7,799 bases of DNA, from assembly GCA_023150215.1 (NCBI GenBank), contig JAKLLJ010000155.1, positions 1 to 7,799 on the forward strand, read 5' to 3'. This stretch comes from Thauera sp. (GTDB lineage Bacteria; Pseudomonadota; Gammaproteobacteria; Burkholderiales; Rhodocyclaceae). The first letter of the stretch is position 1; every line of letters starts with the position of its first letter. Positions 5,524-7,799 of this stretch are shown here, piece after piece. Made by a program: the position numbers and the translations under genes. The notes under the pieces were generated by a model that saw only the letters and a program-made list of their open reading frames with translations, was not told where the DNA came from and made no database searches.

Positions 5524-6594
5524 ATGACGACGATCGAGAACGAATGGGCCGAGCGTGTGCGTGCAGCGGCCGCGGCGAACACGCCGCTGTGCCTGCGTGG
5601 CAGCGGCAGCAAAGATTTTTACGGCCGCGCGCCGGTGGGCGAGGTGTTCGAGCTGTGCGCCAACCAGGGTGTGATCGCCTATGAGCCGACCGAGCTGGTG
5701 GTGACCGTGCGCGGCGGCACGCCGCTTGTCGAGCTGGAGGCGATGCTGGCGGAGCAGGGCCAGTACCTGCCCTTCGAGCCGCCGCACTTCGGCGCCAGCG
5801 CGACCGTGGCCGGCAGCGTCGCGGCCGGCCTGGCGGGGCCGCGGCGCGCCACCGCCGGTGCAGTGCGCGACTTCATGCTCGGCGTCAAGGTGCTCGACGG
5901 GCGCGGCGAGGTCATGCGCTTCGGCGGCCAGGTCATGAAGAACGTCGCCGGCTATGATGTCTCGCGCCTGATTGCGGGCAGCCTGGGCACCCTCGGTATC
6001 GTGCTCGAGGTGTCGCTGAAGGTGCTGCCGCGCCCGGTGGCCGAAGCTACCCTGCGTTTCGAGCTCGACGAGGCGACGGCGATCCGTCGCGTCAGCGAAT
6101 GGGGCGGCCAGCCGCTGCCGGTGTCGGCCACCCTGTGGCAGGACGGTGTGCTGCACCTGCGCCTGTCGGGCGCCGAGGCCGCGGTGCAGGCCGCGGTCGA
6201 ACGCCTGGGCGGGGAGCGGGTGGGCGACACCGAGGCCGACGCGGTGTGGTCCGCCGTTCGCGAGCAGACCCTGCCGGCGTTCAGGCCCCGCATGGGCGAG
6301 ATGCTGTGGCGGCTGTCGCTGCCCTCGACCGCGCCTGCGCTGGGCCTGCCCGGACGACAGGTCATCGAATGGGGCGGCGCGCAGCGCTGGCTCGCCGGCA
6401 GCGCCGATGCAGACAGCGTGCGCGCGCGTGCGCTCGCGCTCGGCGGCCATGCCAGCGCATTTCGCGGCGGTGATCGCAAGGGCGAGGTGTTCCAGCCGCT
6501 TGCCGCACCGCTCGCCACCATCCACCGCCGCCTCAAGACGGCCTTCGACCCTGCCGGCATCTTCAACCCTGGCCGCCTCTACCCGGAGTTCTGA
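5524..6594 (+). CDS. glcE: Glycolate oxidase, FAD-binding subunit GlcE
   Basis: The 356-residue protein is close to E. coli GlcE (about 350). It has the PCMH FAD-binding fold with the flavin loop LRGSGSKDFYGR (24-35), YEPTELVVTVRGGTPL, and the GlcE-typical QVMKNVAGYDVSRLIAGSLGTLG around residues 136-158. It ends with LKTAFDPAGIFNPGRLYPEF, the FNPGR signature shared with GlcD-like proteins. It lacks the full catalytic FAD-oxidase C-terminal domain motifs (HAGDGN, GEHG) seen in GlcD, as expected for this accessory flavoprotein subunit, which is needed for oxidase activity in E. coli. The start at 5524 has only a weak GGA ribosome site. The frame remains open far upstream through glcD, but only as a shadow: the recognisable protein begins at MTTIENEWAERV. 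It lies 14 nt after glcD and 3 nt before glcF, implying translational coupling. Confidence 0.95.
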   Translation: MTTIENEWAERVRAAAAANTPLCLRGSGSKDFYGRAPVGEVFELCANQGVIAYEPTELVVTVRGGTPLVELEAMLAEQGQYLPFEPPHFGASATVAGSVAAGLAGPRRATAGAVRDFMLGVKVLDGRGEVMRFGGQVMKNVAGYDVSRLIAGSLGTLGIVLEVSLKVLPRPVAEATLRFELDEATAIRRVSEWGGQPLPVSATLWQDGVLHLRLSGAEAAVQAAVERLGGERVGDTEADAVWSAVREQTLPAFRPRMGEMLWRLSLPSTAPALGLPGRQVIEWGGAQRWLAGSADADSVRARALALGGHASAFRGGDRKGEVFQPLAAPLATIHRRLKTAFDPAGIFNPGRLYPEF

Positions 6595-6597
6595 TCG

Positions 6598-7799
6598 ATG
6601 CAGACCCAGCTCGCCGATTTCATCCGCGACACCCCCGAAGGCCGCGAGGCCGGGGAGATCCTGCGCAAGTGCGTGCATTGCGGCTTCTGCACCGCCACCT
6701 GTCCGACCTACCAGTTGCTCGGTGACGAGCTCGACGGACCGCGCGGACGGATCTACCTGATCAAGCAGGTGCTCGAGGGCGCAGAACCCACCGCGAAGAC
6801 CCGCCTGCACCTCGACCGCTGCCTGACCTGCCGATCCTGCGAGTCCACCTGTCCGTCGGGTGTGCATTACAGCCGCCTGCTCGACATCGGCCGCCACGTG
6901 GTCGACGCACGCGTGCCGCGTCGTGGCAAGGATGCGCTGGTGCGCCGCGCCTTGCGCGAGTTCGTGCCGCGGCCGGCGCTGTTCGGGCTGGCGATGAAGG
7001 CCGGGCGCGCCGTGCGCGGCCTGCTCCCGAAGACGCTGCAGGACAAGGTGCCGACGCTGCGCCCGGCCGGGCGCTGGCCGACGCCACGCCACGCACGCCG
7101 GGTGATCGCGCTCGCCGGCTGCGCGCAGCCGGCGATGGCGCCGTCGATCAACGCCTCTGCGGCGCGCGTGCTCGACGCGCTCGGCATCTCGATGGTCGAG
7201 TCGGCGGGCGCCGGCTGCTGCGGTGCGGTGCGCTTTCACCTCGACGACCTCGAGGGTGCGCGCGCCGACGCCCGCCGCAACATCGATGCCTGGTGGGCCG
7301 ATATCGACGCGGGCAGGGTGGAGGCGATCGTGATGACGGCATCGGGCTGCGGCGTGCAGGTGCGCGACTACGCTCATCTGCTGCAGCACGACCCGGCCTA
7401 TGCCGAGCGTGCGCAGCGGGTGAGCGCGCTGACGCGCGACATCGCCGAGGTGGTGGCGGCCGAGGCCGCGCCCCTGCAGGCGCTCCTGGCGGCGCACCCG
7501 CAGCCGCGCCAGAAGCTTGCCTGGCATGCGCCGTGCACGCTGCAGCACGGCCAGCGCATCCGCGGGACGGTCGAGTCGCTGCTCGGCGCCGCCGGCTACG
7601 AACTCACCCTGGTGCGCGATCCTCACCTGTGCTGCGGCTCGGCCGGAACCTACTCGATCCTGCAGCCAGAGCTGTCGGCGCAGCTGCGCGCAAACAAGCT
7701 CGACAGCCTGCTTGCGGGCGGCGCCGGGCATATTGCCTCGGCCAACATCGGCTGCATCGGCCATCTGCAGGCGGGGACCGAAGTGCCGGTGATGCACTG
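6598..7799 (+). CDS. glcF: Glycolate oxidase, iron-sulfur subunit GlcF (3' end cut by window edge)
   Basis: 400 codons are present and open to the right edge; E. coli GlcF has about 407 residues, so only a few are missing. Two ferredoxin-type CxxCxxCxxxCP motifs bind 4Fe-4S clusters: C25, C28, C31, C35 (CVHCGFCTATCP) and C75, C78, C81, C85 (CLTCRSCESTCP). Two cysteine-rich CCG domains follow: GC175 with GAGCCG (C207, C208), and WHAPC (C313) with LCCGSAG (C345, C346). This order (two 4Fe-4S motifs, then two CCG modules) is that of GlcF, which relays electrons from GlcD/GlcE flavins toward the membrane quinone pool. A GGAG ribosome site (6585-6588) inside the end of glcE lies 9 nt before the ATG, and only 3 nt separate the genes. 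Whether glcG or other genes follow is outside the window. Confidence 0.96.
   Translation, partial: MQTQLADFIRDTPEGREAGEILRKCVHCGFCTATCPTYQLLGDELDGPRGRIYLIKQVLEGAEPTAKTRLHLDRCLTCRSCESTCPSGVHYSRLLDIGRHVVDARVPRRGKDALVRRALREFVPRPALFGLAMKAGRAVRGLLPKTLQDKVPTLRPAGRWPTPRHARRVIALAGCAQPAMAPSINASAARVLDALGISMVESAGAGCCGAVRFHLDDLEGARADARRNIDAWWADIDAGRVEAIVMTASGCGVQVRDYAHLLQHDPAYAERAQRVSALTRDIAEVVAAEAAPLQALLAAHPQPRQKLAWHAPCTLQHGQRIRGTVESLLGAAGYELTLVRDPHLCCGSAGTYSILQPELSAQLRANKLDSLLAGGAGHIASANIGCIGHLQAGTEVPVMH

Noticed and set aside
5062..7797. Very long open frame (911 codons) antisense to glcD-glcE-glcF
   Set aside because: It is complementary to three clear glycolate oxidase subunits. The translation is low-complexity, rich in Arg, Ala, His and Gln, with no recognisable domain. 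Long antisense frames are expected from GC-rich third-position codon bias.

Overview
The window looks like chromosomal DNA of a GC-rich Gram-negative bacterium, most likely a betaproteobacterium. A Rhodocyclales-type genome (Thauera/Azoarcus/Zoogloea-like) is my best guess. This rests on the high GC and GC-rich third codon positions of the metabolic genes, a PEP-CTERM exported protein with a sigma-54-type promoter, and a glcDEF operon next to a LysR regulator. No sequence search was possible, so the taxonomy is inference.

Layout: (1) positions 1-1121, minus strand, hold the first 373 codons of a SulP-family anion permease that runs off the left edge. (2) Positions 1204-1276 hold two hairpins, one an intrinsic terminator, between the permease and the next gene. 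(3) Positions 1288-2445, minus strand, encode a 385-residue secreted PEP-CTERM protein with a strong Shine-Dalgarno and a near-consensus -24/-12 (RpoN) promoter at 2482-2495. (4) Positions 2446-2916 are a 471-nt, locally AT-rich intergenic region with A-tracts, a 12-mer direct repeat, several palindromes (the best is 20 bp at 2725-2744) and a 10-codon mini-ORF with a perfect Shine-Dalgarno. (5) Positions 2917-3798, plus strand, encode a LysR-type regulator. (6) Positions 3799-3997 form a control region with a symmetric T-N11-A LysR box centred about 64 nt upstream of the start predicted from a TATACT -10 element. (7) Positions 3998-7799, plus strand, carry glcD, glcE and glcF, tightly packed; glcF is cut by the right edge within about ten residues of its expected end.

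Function: GlcD, GlcE and GlcF together form the membrane-associated glycolate oxidase that converts glycolate to glyoxylate and passes electrons toward quinone. The adjacent LysR protein is the obvious candidate regulator, in place of the GntR-type GlcC of E. coli. The PEP-CTERM protein should be exported, cleaved at its C-terminus by an exosortase encoded elsewhere, and released to the surface or matrix. Its sigma-54 promoter fits known control of such genes by the PrsK/PrsR system. I see no mobile element, CRISPR array, RNA gene or clearly new multi-gene system. The most unusual content is regulatory and lies in the two intergenic regions.
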